In this document: positions 44,248 to 54,744 of the stretch, one piece after another | How the letters are laid out: each line of letters starts with the position of its first letter | Numbering within the stretch: the first letter of the stretch is position 1 | NCBI GenBank assembly: GCA_949825065.1 | Contig: OX463855.1 | Span: 37,540,144-37,604,143 of the forward strand | DNA from: Odontocerum albicorne | Lineage: Eukaryota > Arthropoda > Insecta > Trichoptera > Odontoceridae | DNA length: 64,000 bases | Reading direction: 5' to 3' | Notes under the pieces: model-generated | What the model was told of the DNA's origin: nothing | Database searches by the model: none | What the model saw: only the letters and a program-made list of their open reading frames with translations | Translations under genes and position numbers: made by a program

Positions 44248-44466
44248 TGAACTCCATGGCGTAATTAGTAAGCCACCTGTCTTCTAGTCTAGGGGTTGCG
44301 GGTTCGAATCCTGTTGTATAAAGGATATTTGAAAAAAAATCCAGTTCTATTTTCACTTAAGGCCTCTTTTACATATCGTTAGTTAATTGAAAGGTGTTGC
44401 CACATGGCAATAAACCTATCAGGTTGTTATGTATATGTGGTACAACGAAAGAGTAATACAATATAA
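44248..44466 (+). repeat. tRNA-derived SINE, best head
   Basis: Head CTCCATGGCGTAATTAGTAA with TCTAGGGGTTGCGGGTTCGA and ATCC gives clear box A and box B promoters for RNA polymerase III (family knowledge). The body CCAGTTCTATTTTCACTTAA, the block GCCACATGGCAATAAACCTA and the tail CAACGAAAGAGTAATACAAT follow. Confidence 0.88.
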
Positions 44467-44781
44467 TTAAGAAAAATCTGAAATTAATTTATCACTTATG
44501 GACGATGCAGACTTTTTTTTTAAAGGATTCCAGCCTAGTTTTCGCTTAAAATTCTTTAATATCAGTTGAACAAGGTCTTTTGGAGTGTTGGACCGCGTGG
44601 ATTGGCTTATGGTGTCGACGTTTCGGAAACTTTACATTTTTCGTCTTCAGGGCTTATTCGTAATTGATTTTGCCATCAACTACAAGCAAGCTCTGAAGAT
44701 GAAAACTTCAACGTTCAAACCACACGGTAAACATTTCAAAAGACCTAATTCGAAAAATCGCGAGAGTCTCAAACCATATAT
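44467..44781. other. No recognised feature
   Basis: Segments such as ACGTTTCGGAAACTTTACAT recall 60110-60150 (ACGTTTCAAAAGCGTTACAG, GGCTTGTTCGTAAT), so an old dispersed repeat is likely. It is too diverged to define. Confidence 0.4.
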
Positions 44782-44785
44782 TTAA

Positions 44786-45091
44786 CCCTTTCCGGTCCTA
44801 TGTCGAATGTCATTCGACATCGACTTTATTCCAGTGAGTCCTGTGTCGAATGTCATTCGACATTTTTTTCTTGTAAACATAAATATAGTTTTATTAAAAA
44901 CAACCTTGTGAACATAAATATAGTTTTATTAAAAACAACCTTGTGAACATAAATATAGTTTTATTAAAAACAACCTTGTGAACATAAATATAGTTTTATT
45001 AAAAACAACCTGGATGTATTGTTTTACCCTGTAATTCTGTAAATCTTTTGTGGATCTGATGGAACATTTTTTTTTTGTGGATCGGAAAGGG
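44786..45091. mobile_element. piggyBac-type MITE, family P3
   Basis: 306 bp between TTAA at 44782-44785 and 45092-45095. Ends are CCCTTTCCGGTCC and, inverted, CCCTTTCCGATCC. Next to the left end lie two copies of the palindrome TGTCGAATGTCATTCGACA (44801-44819, 44844-44862). The centre is a 34-bp tandem array. No coding content. Confidence 0.93.
44875..45010. repeat. 34-bp tandem repeat inside the P3 MITE, 4 copies
   Basis: Unit GTGAACATAAATATAGTTTT plus ATTAAAAACAACCTT, with essentially no divergence after the first copy. Confidence 0.95.
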
Positions 45092-45095
45092 TTAA

Positions 45096-45507
45096 TATAT
45101 AATACTTCTGGTTGGCTGGAATATATTATTAGCTCATCACGTTGTTCCTGTAAACAGTGTTAATTTTTATTTATTTTATTATTTATATCGACTTTGACGT
45201 GATGTGAAAAAACGAGGTCTGATGAATTTCGACCCTTTTAAAACAGCTTTCTAATTCGATGCAAGACATTTCCCATTTTAATAAGTTTTCCCCTTATTTG
45301 TGTTAATGAGAGAGGGATAGACAGAGAAAGAGAGCCGCCTATTAGTTTTTGGAACTTTCAATTTCGCAAAATATCCACGCTTTGAGTAAGCGAGCTAATG
45401 TGAGTTGCGAAACTCATCGGGCACAAGCAAAGTAGGGAGTTGGAACAACTTACCATAAACAGGGCACCTGATGGAAATATAAAGGGGTTGTTTTAACCGG
45501 CTCTCTG
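45096..45507. other. No recognised feature
   Basis: AT-rich, with a purine-rich GAGAGGGATAGACAGAGAAA stretch near 45308. Confidence 0.5.
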
Positions 45508-45960
45508 ATATTACATACATACCGTCTCCCTATTGGGGTAGGATGAGAGGAGAGAGCGCTTGAATTTTCTTCTACACTCATATTTCGCCTCTTCTACACC
45601 CATACACATTTTCACACAGCTGCTACCATTAATCATTCTTTTTACATTTCTTTCTTTCAAAATATCATGCACATTATCCAACCATACTTTCTTGGTCTAC
45701 TTTACCACGCCTTCTACTCACATTTGCACTGTATATTTGTATCTACGTGCTCAAACTATTTATCCCTTATAGCTTTATTCCGTATTTTGTCATATATTTA
45801 TGCCTTATAGCTTTAACATATTCCGTATTTTGTCATATATTTATCCCTTATAGCCTTATTCCGTATTTCGTCATATATTGTCACATATTGTCACCCCGTG
45901 TATTCTTCTAAGTGAAACCAAAATCTCTCCAGTAATATTTTGGATATTTTTTTTAATTTT
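45508..45960 (-). pseudogene. LINE L2 3' region
   Basis: Left edge TTACATACATACCGTCTCCC, then CCATACACATTTTCACACAG, CATTTGCACTGTATATTTGT and a locally repeated TTATTCCGTATTTTGTCATA segment (three near copies between 45773 and 45880). The frame is destroyed. Confidence 0.75.
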
Positions 45961-46009
45961 TTTTATCCACTTTGCACGGATTTCTCCTGTTACACAAAGA
46001 GGGTTTGCT

Positions 46010-46820
46010 TCTAGCGTTAGCTTATTCGTTAGTAATAATATCAGCCAGGATTCTTCTCATACTGCTAGACGGTACCGAGAATATATCAACCGTGTCATTC
46101 AGTTGGTTCAATATCTCTATACCACGCGTGACTGAGTGTTTAGCCATGATATTCGTCCTGTAAATTGGTATGTAGAACAGAGGGTGATTCCTTGCGCGGA
46201 TATATTTATTGGGTACATATAAACTTAGTGTTTCTAGAATCACGGGACAGTTAAACGAACCTTGGAAAACCTATATTAGGAATATCGCAATGGATTTTTG
46301 CCTTCTTGTTTCGAGGCTTCTATAGTTACACACCGTGAGAAGTTCGACATGGTGAGCATATTTTGGGTAATCGCCCTTGGTTCTGTACCATAGATATCTG
46401 AGGATTTTTTTTTTGTATTTGTTCTATATTGTTTTTATATTTGAGCTGGTGAGGAGCCCAAACCGTAGATGCATATTCTAATTTGGTTCTAATTAGATAA
46501 TTATATAAGTTTCGGAGGATATCGGTGCTGTTAAATTCTCTTGATATTCTCATTACAAAACCGAGTAGTTTGTAACAGTCCAATATCAAATGTGAGACAT
46601 GGTTAACGAACGTGAGTCCGACATCAAAGGTTACGCCCAAATCTTTGAATTCAGAAACTCTGTTTAGTGCCACTCCTTGTATAGTATACTGATGGTAGAT
46701 TGGTGAAAACGATCGACTATAAGATACACAGACACATTTATTAATGTTGAACAGAAGATGATTTTGCTCACTCCAGGAGACTAGTTGGAGGAATTTAGAA
46801 ATGCTGCTAAAGAATAATTA
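46010..46820 (-). pseudogene. LINE reverse-transcriptase C-terminal region (family L6, jockey/CR1-like)
   Basis: Reading leftwards, LQLVSWSEQNHLLFNINKC is the W-x-x-xNxL-x-N-x-xKC region after the catalytic box. Then follow SEFKDLGVTFDVGLTFVNHV, YKLLGFVMRISREFNSTDIL, LYNYLIRTKLEYASTVWAPH and IEQIQKK. A frameshift follows near 46400. In another frame come YVPNKYIRARNHPLFYIPIY, TNIMAKHSVTRGIEILNQLN, and a stop near 46022. Two or more lesions make it dead. The catalytic part is missing; a SINE lies immediately upstream at 46850. Confidence 0.85.
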
Positions 46821-46849
46821 ATATTTCCTCTCTTATTCGTATAGTAAAT

Positions 46850-46993
46850 GACCTATGTTGCCTTGTTGTTAAGAAGCTTGTCTTCCATCCCAGTGGTTAC
46901 GAGTTCGATTCACATTGGAATCCAATTTATTAAAAAAAAATTGTAGTTTTCACTTATGACATATTTACCAATTCCTGCTTGAATGAAAGATAT
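46850..46993 (+). repeat. tRNA-derived SINE, 3'-shortened
   Basis: Head ATGTTGCCTTGTTGTTAAGA with CCATCCCAGTGGTTACGAGT and TCGATTC box B, then an A-rich joint and GTAGTTTTCACTTATGACAT. The tail passes into LINE L4. Confidence 0.75.
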
Positions 46994-47585
46994 TCAGAGG
47001 CAAGATCACATGGGATGGCCATACAAAAAGAGAGGTTGGCAGACGCATCCACCAAGCAAAACTCGCATTTAATAAGAAATCAAAGATTTTCGAATCCAAC
47101 AATATGGACCTTAAACTCCGCAAGCAATTGGTCAAAACATATGTGTGGAGTAATTTGATGTATGATTGCGAGACATGGTGCATAGGCGAAAGGGATCGAA
47201 AAAGATTGGAGGCCTTCGAGATGTGAACCTATAGACAAATCCTGAGGATTTCCAGGAGAGACCACATTACAAATGACGAGGTTCTCAGCAGGTTTGGATC
47301 GATGAAACTAGGCACCTGTCAAACACTATATCGGGAAGGCATGCAGAATGGATGGGTCATATGCTGCGACATGAAAATCTCCTGCACAATATACTGGAGG
47401 GAATAATTGAGGGATCGATTGGCAGAGGGCGTCCTTGCCGGGAGTATCTGGAGCAAATATGCCACGATATGGACTGCACCTCCTATACAGAGCTCAAGAG
47501 GATCCCTAAAGACCGAGCGGAGTCGAAGAGGAGATGCAGAGCTTTGCTGCTAACCAATCCCCAAGATCGAAACTGAAGAAGAAGA
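46990..47585 (+). pseudogene. LINE reverse-transcriptase C-terminal region (family L4, RTE-like)
   Basis: Forward frames encode RIHQAKLAFNKKSKIFESNN, LRKQLVKTYVWSNLMYDCET, WCIGERDRKRLEAFEM, then a stop, YRQILRISRRDHITNDEVLS, then a frameshift to MGHMLRHENLLHNILEGIIE, GSIGRGRPCREYLEQICHDM and RAESKRRCRALLLTNPQDRN with a stop at about 47576. The GAAGAAGAAGA tail follows. The layout (VKxYVWSxxLYGxET...LEAFEMW...GHxLR...GRxRG) is shared with L1 but the sequences differ. Confidence 0.88.
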
Positions 47586-47835
47586 CAGAGATTTGCACTT
47601 CACCCTCCAGGTTATACTGTATCAATTAATAACTCTCCATTGCCTGTAAATAGTTAAATAAAAGGCATAATACTAGCAGTGGGATTATGGTATTTACCAT
47701 TGATGCCACTGGAGATAACTATTTAACCCAATTTGTGATAGGCACATCCTGTCACATCTGCGTTCTTTATTGTTTATACTCATAGCGTAGTAGTCTCTAT
47801 TTAATACTAAATATAATATAACACACTTCTACATA

Positions 47836-48379
47836 AGGGGTGATTTTTTGGGTGTGATAGGATTTTGAATTGGCTGCCAAGATCTTGCGATTTAACGCCT
47901 CTAGATTATTTTCTTTGGGGTTTACACCAATAAACCCAAGACTCTTGATGAACTTGAGGTCAACATGTGTCGTGTTATTGGCACAATGCAGACGGAATCG
48001 CTCCACCGAGTTATCGAAAATTGGCGTGATCGAATTGGCCAGTGCAAAAGAAGCCGTGGAAGCCATTTGAACGATATCTTGTTTAAATCATAAACGGCAT
48101 AAAATATTCTTTCAAATTAAACCTTCAGATCCATTTTTGGTTTATTAGTTGTTGTTTTATTTTATTTTAAAGTTCTATCGTTCTTAATTGGAAACCCATC
48201 TTATGATCGATTAAGGTACATGGGCTATTAGCCAGCTACGATCAACATATGTATGAATGAAATTATATTGTCATTAAACAACATATAAATTGAATTTAAA
48301 TACACAGCCATTTAACTCATTTATGTTATATGTGTTTTATTTCAAAAACAAATTCTATCACATCCAAAAAAACACCCAA
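47836..48379 (+). mobile_element. Mariner-like element D, internally deleted
   Basis: TA at 47834-47835 and 48380-48381 flank inverted ends with a common GGTGATTTTTTGGGTGTGAT / GGTGTTTTTTTGGATGTGAT core. Inside, DLTPLDYFLWG (47890-47920, the last catalytic Asp region) is followed by one extra T that shifts the frame. The continuation YTNKPKTLDELEVNMCRVIG, QTESLHRVIENWRDRIGQCK and RSRGSHLNDILFKS ends at a stop near 48090. The N-terminal two thirds are deleted. Confidence 0.9.
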
Positions 48380-48499
48380 TATTGGAATTTACGATAAGAA
48401 CATATCAAAAATTGTGGCCGGGAAACAACATCGTCCTCGACTCCATAAATCAAACTTTATGGCTTAGAACTACTGCAGTAGGAATAAAATTTTCAGTTC

Positions 48500-48745
48500 T
48501 TATATCATTCATACGATTTCTCAAACCTTTTACAATTTCTTCTTTTAAAATATGATTCATTTGAACTAATCATATTTTCATTGGTATTCCTTTCCACGCC
48601 AACCGCTCACATTTTCACTATATATTTGTTTTCTAGTATTTCTAGCCTTAAGTTCACATACATCCCAAATCACTTTATTATATAGTCTATCATATATTAT
48701 AACCCTGTGTATTCTTCTCATTACACGCTTTACTACATCATTTAT
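48500..48745 (-). pseudogene. LINE L2 fragment
   Basis: Contains CATACGATTTCTCAAACCTT, TCATTTGAACTAATCATATT, CACGCCAACCGCTCACATTT and GTGTATTCTTCTCATTACAC, matching the order in the copy at 36590-37205. Confidence 0.65.
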
Positions 48746-48879
48746 TTGTCATGCAAGGAAGAAGCAGGTCGAAAAAAGAATACAATGAAATAGTTAGAGA
48801 AATGTTGGCTGAAGGAAACGTTAGAATCATTTTAGTTCGTTCGGAAACAGGATTTCTTGTAGATCTCGAACACCTCATT

Positions 48880-49130
48880 ACTATAGACCAACTACACTTC
48901 CATGCATGGCTTCAAAAGTCTTCAAGAGTATCATTCTGTCGAAGCCATCAAGATCCAGCTTATTTGTATTCATCAATGTTCAAGATGCAGCTGCATATGT
49001 TAACACGGGTCTTATCAACGTCTTTAAAATGCTAATTTTGGTTTCACTTGTCAAAATTCTACACCTCATGATCCTCTGCAGACAAAAGTAGCACTGATTT
49101 GCATAAATATTTTTTGTGCCAATATCTTTG
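48880..49130 (-). pseudogene. LINE reverse-transcriptase fragment (family L8)
   Basis: The minus strand encodes NIYANQCYFCLQRIMRCRIL and TSETKISILKTLIRPVLTYA, the (T/S)KxxIYKTLIRPVLxYG block after the polymerase domain. In a shifted frame it continues MNTNKLDLDGFDRMILLKTF. Only about 80 residues remain. The forward open frame at 48751-49035 overlaps and is not supported. Confidence 0.75.
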
Positions 49131-49263
49131 CAAGTGTCATTGTAGAATGATGTACGAGGAAGAATGAAAAAGCTGAGTAAATAATACAAGGATATAAACA
49201 TAGATGGAATGTTTTTGACTAAGAACAAAAATGGGAAGCATGTATTAGACATACGAGTATATT

Positions 49264-49480
49264 CATCACCTATTCAATGCTGACCATCATGGTCCTCTGC
49301 TATCTGAAACTTCGTGCACTAACGCTCTCCACCCCTCCCGGTTCTGTGGCATGTTAAAGAATCTGATTATCTCCTTTACTTGGTTTACCCAATGGATAGG
49401 CCACCTTCATCTTGTTCGCTTCCCTCAATTATCTCAATGGTCATTAGCTTCATCAGACTTCATATTTTTACAACAATTCT
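49264..49480. repeat. Diverged unit of the 252-bp repeat
   Basis: CACCTATTCAATGCTGACC, CTGAAACTTCGTGCACTAAC, CTGTGGCATGTTAAAG, GGATAGGCCACCTTCATCTT and CATTAGCTTCATCAGACTTC follow the same order as the units at 52522-53520. The region 49500-49970 holds nothing else recognised. Confidence 0.7.
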
Positions 49481-49969
49481 ATATAGTAAAGGTTATTTTG
49501 CGGATAAGAGGGTATCTCCATAGCTCTCCAGCTGTCATCTGTGCCTACCCCAATAGGAATATGGGTTAATAATATTTATCAATATAAAATTGAACAGCTA
49601 AAATTTTTCTTTATTTTTTATATCTTTCAATAGAATATTTAATAAATCTACGCGACAATGGACCAAGTTTTATCTGCAATAGATTTCAACTTGCGAATTC
49701 CATAAACTGTAGTATTGAGCAAAGATAATAAAACTCTCCTTGTTTTTCACTTGTACAAACATCATTTTTATCTATTCTTCAAATAAATATTCAAATCCAC
49801 CCCACACCAATCGTTTTTACTTCTCTTCTTCACGCCAGGACGACTTCTTGAATTGTTATTGAATTATTGACACGTGACACATATTTCTCATCCGCTGAAT
49901 ATGAAAGAAAAATTATTGAAAATTTCAAATTTTCTGCTCAAATTTTTCTTTGATGCCAAAGATTTTTTT

Positions 49970-50066
49970 TGTTTATGCTAGGAATAAAAAATTTTTTTTT
50001 TAATTTAAGCAGCTGAAGAAGGAAAAAATATTTTTTAAATATTTCTAAACCTCTTCTACATCGCCT
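49970..50066. repeat. 252-bp repeat unit edge beside the LINE insertion
   Basis: GAAGAAGGAAAAAATATTTT then TATTTCTAAACCTCTTCTAC-ATCGCCT corresponds to the end of the 252-bp unit. It carries the left TACATCGCCT duplication (50057-50066) of the LINE insertion. Confidence 0.75.
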
Positions 50067-52521
50067 CCATCAAGTGATGGATAGCTTGTTCGGAGTTTCG
50101 GTCCGATGGTAGGACACCCTACTCCTTCATCGGATAAGTTCTGACTGTTAAGATATTTATTGGAAATTTTTGGATCTTTTTGGGAATCGGGAAAGGATAG
50201 GTTTGTGGTAATTGTTTTGATTTTATGAATGATTATGAGAAATTATAAACGATTAAATACATATATAAATATGATGATATGTACATAATATTAAATACAA
50301 ATATACATAAATTTGTGTCGTCACACACTGTTTTATATTGAATGGGTGAAAAAAAAAATGAATTGTGAATAAATTATAAGAATGTATATAGTATATGTAG
50401 ATAAGTAAATGAGTGAGGAAATGTGTGTGACTTTTATAAATATATTAAGGTGTAGAAAATGTTTATTGAAGGTGAGAAATGCGGTTGCCTATGGGGGTAA
50501 ACTGTCTGCCGGAGGAATTATCGATGATGGGGTGTTCAGAGTGACAATCGGGGGGTCATTTGGGGGGATGATTAGAGTTAAAGAGGGGGGGGTCGGAGGG
50601 ATGTTTCGCAATATTGATTTCGGACGAGTGTGTCTGTAACTGGTGTTCGCGTTGTAGTTATCTAAGGCTTTTATGACTGGGTTGGGATGACGGGATATAG
50701 AGCTGTAGAACCTTTCGGCCAGAGCGCGCATATGTTCGGGGATAGTATGTAGTTTGGTATCTGCGTGGAGTCTTGAATTACGGACGATGTAGGGTGCTTT
50801 TAAAATTATGCGGAGGGCTTTGTTTTGAATGATCTGAATGTGATGTAGCGTTGTTTTCTTCGCGTGGCCCCAGACCGGAAGGGCGTATGTCAGTTGCGGT
50901 CTGACGATCGCTTTATATAGGTGGAGTTTAGTGCGCGTGCTAAGTTTGCTGTATTTACTGATCAAGGGAAATAATGATTTGAGTGTTCCGTGAGCTTTTG
51001 ATTTGATATTGAGGGCGTGTTTATGCCACGAGAGTCTACTGTCTAATGTGAGGCCTAGGTATTTTACGTGTTTTGACCATGGGACGCTCTGGCCGAAGAG
51101 TTTAAGAGTTCTGATGGGTTTGATGTATCTGCGTGAGAAGCGGACTGCTGTGCTTTTGGTGGGATTTATTTTGATCTTCCATTTGGTGCACCAGTGCTCC
51201 AGAATGGGAATGAAGTCTTGCAGTCTGTTGTGGGATACGGACTCATATTTCGATGAAGAGAGAAAGGCTGTGTCGTCAGCGTATTGCGCGGTGATACAAT
51301 GTGTACGTGAAAATTGGGGCATATCGCTCGTGTATATGTTATACAGGATAGGGGACAACAGTGCACCTTGGGGCACACCTGCCAGAATGGGGCGAGGGGA
51401 TGAGTTTATACCGTCTATTTTGACGGAGAAGGAGCGATTTTCAAGGAATGATGCGATGATTTGCACTAGTCTGAGGGGAATACCTGACTTGTGCAGTTTG
51501 AATATGAGTCCGTTGAGCCAGACTGTGTCGAAGGCTTTCGCCACGTCTAGTGAAAGGAGGGTCGTGAGGCCTTTGGAGCTGAAGTATTTGATGATGTGTT
51601 CTACAACGCGAAGAAGCTGATGGTTGGTAGAGTGTAATGGCCTAAATCCGTGTTGCGAATCTGGGATGATGTTACGTGAGTAAGTTTCTAACGAGAGACG
51701 TTCTAGGATTAATTTTTCGAGCACTTTACCTAGAGTCGGGAGCAGACTGATCGGTCTGTAATTTTCAGGGATAACGTGGCTTTTACCCGGTTTAGGGAAC
51801 ATGATGACGTCGGCGTTTTTGAATGGGGTTGGAAAGAATTTATGTCGAAGGCAGGCATTGTAAATGGCGGTAAGGGCGTAAATGGCTTTTTTCGGAAGTT
51901 TTTTCAAGGTGAGATTATTGATTTTATCGGGGCCGGGGGCTTTTTTGTTGATGAGATTTTTTATGATAGATTGAATTTCTAACGGTGAGAAGAAGTCTGT
52001 GGTGGGGGGGGTTTGCTCATTTAATATGTCGGCAACTGCGTTGTCGACCATTATTGAGTGAGAGGGGTTAGAGAGGTCTGCATTTGGCGAGAAGATATTA
52101 GCTAGAGAGTCAGCAAAGGTCTCTGCGCGGTCGCGAGCAGAGAAAACGGGGCCATTTGGTCCTTGAAGAGAGCTGGGTCGGAAGGGCGTTTTTCTAAGGC
52201 TACGCGTTAGTTTCCATTTGAGTCCATCATTGTATTCGAGAGACTCGACGAAGTCTGACCATTTGTCATTGCGGAGTTGCTGTAGGAGGTGTTTGATTTT
52301 TTTGACTAATCTGTTGTAGTCGGTTTTGTAAGAGGGGACAGCTGTGTTTTGCCACAACTTTCTGGTTTTGTTTTTTTCCATAATCAGTATTTTGATATGT
52401 GGAGGAAGGGGAAGTTCGGGTTTATCGGCTGGTCTCTCTTTTGAAGAGGATGTGAGAGCGGATTTGATGGTGGTTGTGAAGTCATTTATAGCGGCGTCTA
52501 TGGAGTTCGTGTCGGGGAAGG
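50067..52521 (-). mobile_element. 5'-truncated jockey-like LINE (family L5)
   Basis: 2,455 bp inserted in a 252-bp repeat with a 10-bp duplication TACATCGCCT at 50057-50066 and 52522-52531. The 3' end is on the left: an open frame, then about 420 bp of 3' untranslated sequence finishing in CCATCAAGTGATGG, which can fold on itself. No long poly(A) is visible. The endonuclease part is missing (5' truncation, typical of target-primed reverse transcription; family knowledge). This is the youngest-looking LINE in the window. Confidence 0.93.
50489..52521 (-). CDS. Reverse transcriptase of the L5 LINE, polymerase domain intact, N-terminus truncated
   Basis: An RNA-directed DNA polymerase copies the element's RNA into DNA at a nicked target (family knowledge). 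The frame is uninterrupted. The open frame itself extends to 52696, but its first 58 codons come from the flanking 252-bp repeat read backwards; element sequence starts at codon 59 (TFPDTNS). In that numbering: MEKNKTRKLWQ linker (106-116), KAPGPDKI (252-259), NYRPISLLPTLGKVLEKL (312-329), QHGFR (348-352), SLDVAKAFDTVW (382-393) with the first catalytic Asp, GVPQGALLSPILYN (440-453), YADD (472-475) with both catalytic Asp, KINPTKS (509-515), KYLGLTLD (545-552), and a YKAIVRPQLTYALPVWG block (594-610). The C-terminus is proline-rich. No endonuclease or zinc knuckle is present. The motifs fit the jockey clade better than RTE. Without a 5' end it probably lacks its own promoter. Confidence 0.93.
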
Positions 52522-53520
52522 TACATCGCCTGTTTATTGCTGAGTGGCGTGATCCTCTACTATGTCTTATACTTCGTGCACTACCTGAATCCAGCCCTCC
52601 AAATCCATCCCTCCAAACCTGGATAACCATGTGGCATGTTGTATGTAGTACGATCTTGTTAACTCCTTTATTTCGTTTGTCCATTCCATAGGCCACCTGC
52701 TTCTTGCCAGCCTTCTTTCAGCTGTCCCCATGATCATTAGCTTCTGCGCTGTCGCTCAGTTCGATGAAAAAGGAGAAAATATTTCTAAACCTCTTCTACA
52801 GCGCCTGTTCAATGCTGAGCGGAATCGTCCTCTACTATATCTTACACTTCCTGCACTATCTGAATCCATCCCTCCAGGTTATGTGGCATGTTGTATGTAG
52901 TACGATATTTTTAACTACTTTATTTCGTTTGTCTGATTCATAGGCCACCTTCTTCTGGCTAGCCTTCTTTCAGCTGTCCCCATGATCATCAGCTTTTGCG
53001 CTGTCGCTCAGTTTGATGAAAAAGGAGAAAATATTTCTAAACCTCTTCTACATCGCCTGTTTAATGCTGAGCGGAATCGTCCTCTACTATATCTTATACT
53101 TCGTGCACTATCTGAATCCATCCCTCCAGGTTATGTGGCATGTTGTATGTAGTACGATCTTGTTAACTCCTTTATTTCGTTTGTCCATTCCATAGGCCAC
53201 CTGCTTCTTGCCAGCCTTCTTTCAGCTGTCCCCATGATCATTAGCTTCTGCGCTGTCGCTCATTTCGATGAAAAAGGAGAAAATATTTCTAAACCTCTTC
53301 TACAGCGCCTGTTCAATGCTGAGCGGAATCGTCCTCTACTATATCTTACACTTCCTGCACTATCTGAATCCATCCCTCCAGGTTATGTGGCATGTTGTAT
53401 GTAGTACGATATTTTTAACTACTTTATTTCGTTTGTCTGATTCATAGGCCACCTTATTCTTGCTAGCCTTCTTTCAGCTGTCCCCATGACCATCAGCTTC
53501 TCTAGACTTTCATATTTTTT
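52522..53520. repeat. 252-bp tandem repeat, four units in A-B-A-B order
   Basis: Units begin CATCGCCTGTTTAATGCTGA (A: 52523, 53051) or CAGCGCCTGTTCAATGCTGA (B: 52799, 53303). A and B differ consistently, for example GTCCATTCCATAGGCCACCT against GTCTGATTCATAGGCCACCT, so the last two units form a second 504-bp dimer. The first unit carries an extra CCAAATCCATCCCTCC segment and is longer (about 277 bp). Confidence 0.92.
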
Positions 53521-53612
53521 TACAAAGTACGTTTGGACAATTTTTTTCAGTGAAATGCCCGAAGTTAGTTATGATTTCTTTCCGGACAACCAATTAAAGT
53601 ACCCAGGGGTAA

Positions 53613-53963
53613 ATTTTTTTTTTTTTTTTATTTAACAAAGTAATATATTGTACAAATATTTGTCAAGGCTATACCTATATACATATTTATTACTTAACTA
53701 ATCTTATTTATATATTATAATTTATGAACTTACTTAATCTTATTTTCTTACATGTCATTTTATTTTTTATTTTTTTACAATCTTAATATATGACTTCTTA
53801 TAAATAATTAACACCTACATACAACTTATAACTAGATAACAATTCTAACAACTAATTATTTAGCAAGAACAAGTCCACTCGTTCAGGCTACTTGTATTCC
53901 ATCACATTCACTCAGACCTTGGTCGTCCCAGCTAATACTGTAGGTGGACTAGTCAGGCAACAG
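53613..53963 (-). repeat. Retroposon-like repeat R1, copy 5
   Basis: Reverse orientation, uninterrupted, from a T-rich left edge (the A-rich 3' end) through ATAACTAGATAACAATTCTA and CACATTCACTCAGACCTTGG to CTGTAGGTGGACTAG. It closely matches copy 1 at 4052-4392. Confidence 0.9.
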
Positions 53964-54065
53964 ATAATGCTTCGGGAGCCTAAGTAATACACATCAGGCT
54001 TAGAAAGAGACTCTGCCATAATCGGCTAACTTCGGCTTTGTAGTGTCGTCTCTGTCACACGATGA

Positions 54066-54352
54066 CGTCATTCTTATAGACCTGACTTTTCACGTTATCC
54101 CAGAGAAAATTGTCCAACGGTGTCAGATCACATGATCTTGGTGGCCAATTAACATCACCGTTTCCGGAGATTACAATAAATAAAATAATACAACAATTTG
54201 AACGCGTTGTTGTATTCTATACGACTCCATTTTTATAAATGTCATACATTACACTTCTCAAATGTCACAAGGCCCAGGTAAGTTCGCGACGCCATCTGTG
54301 TTCTATCCATCAATGAAAAAACCCGCTCAATTTGAAAGATCCTTTATTTGAT
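54066..54352 (-). mobile_element. Mariner-like element B2, 5' half
   Basis: The right end GAAAGATCC is the 5' terminus; inward lies CAAATTGAGCGGGTTTTTT in minus-strand reading. The transposase start MESYRIQQRVQIV is followed at once by the same deletion as in B1. PRSCDLTPLDNFLWDNVKSQ and VYKND come next, then the element is cut off at 54066. One ATG-initiated N-terminus survives here but not in B1. Confidence 0.85.
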
Positions 54353-54744
54353 CAGAGAAATCATTGGAGCTACATATATGAAACTATTTATAAATGTGAA
54401 AACGTTGAAAGACGTGTTTCGCGATAGAAAAGATCTGGCTCTGCCTCTTTTCTGCCTACCCCGACAGAAAAATTTATTGTCAAACAGACTGACGAGACCG
54501 CAACAGATGTGGCCATATTAAATGCATAAATCAAATCAAATTGCCAATTCGTTACCATTATCCTTGTAATAGTGGAGTGCAACTCCTGCGAATCTCTCGA
54601 AACAGGCGTTTTCAAACATTTATCGTTAATAATTTAAATTTGTGAAAAATTCCAATTTCTTTTTTTTTAAATTTAAGTATATATACTTGCAGACTCTTTT
54701 AGTGCATTCTACAAACTTATGTTAGTGTAAACGTTACATTCCAT

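Noticed and set aside
44248..44320. Possible tRNA gene
   Set aside because: Box A and B are present but the acceptor and other stems do not pair, and the sequence continues into a SINE body shared with many copies.
51003..51620. 205-codon forward open frame opposite the LINE polymerase
   Set aside because: It is the antisense shadow of the intact reverse-transcriptase frame.
53613..53963. Idea that R1 is an LTR of a retrovirus-like element
   Set aside because: No TG...CA borders, no paired copy in the same orientation with an internal coding region, and the A-rich end with AATAAA fits a retroposon better.
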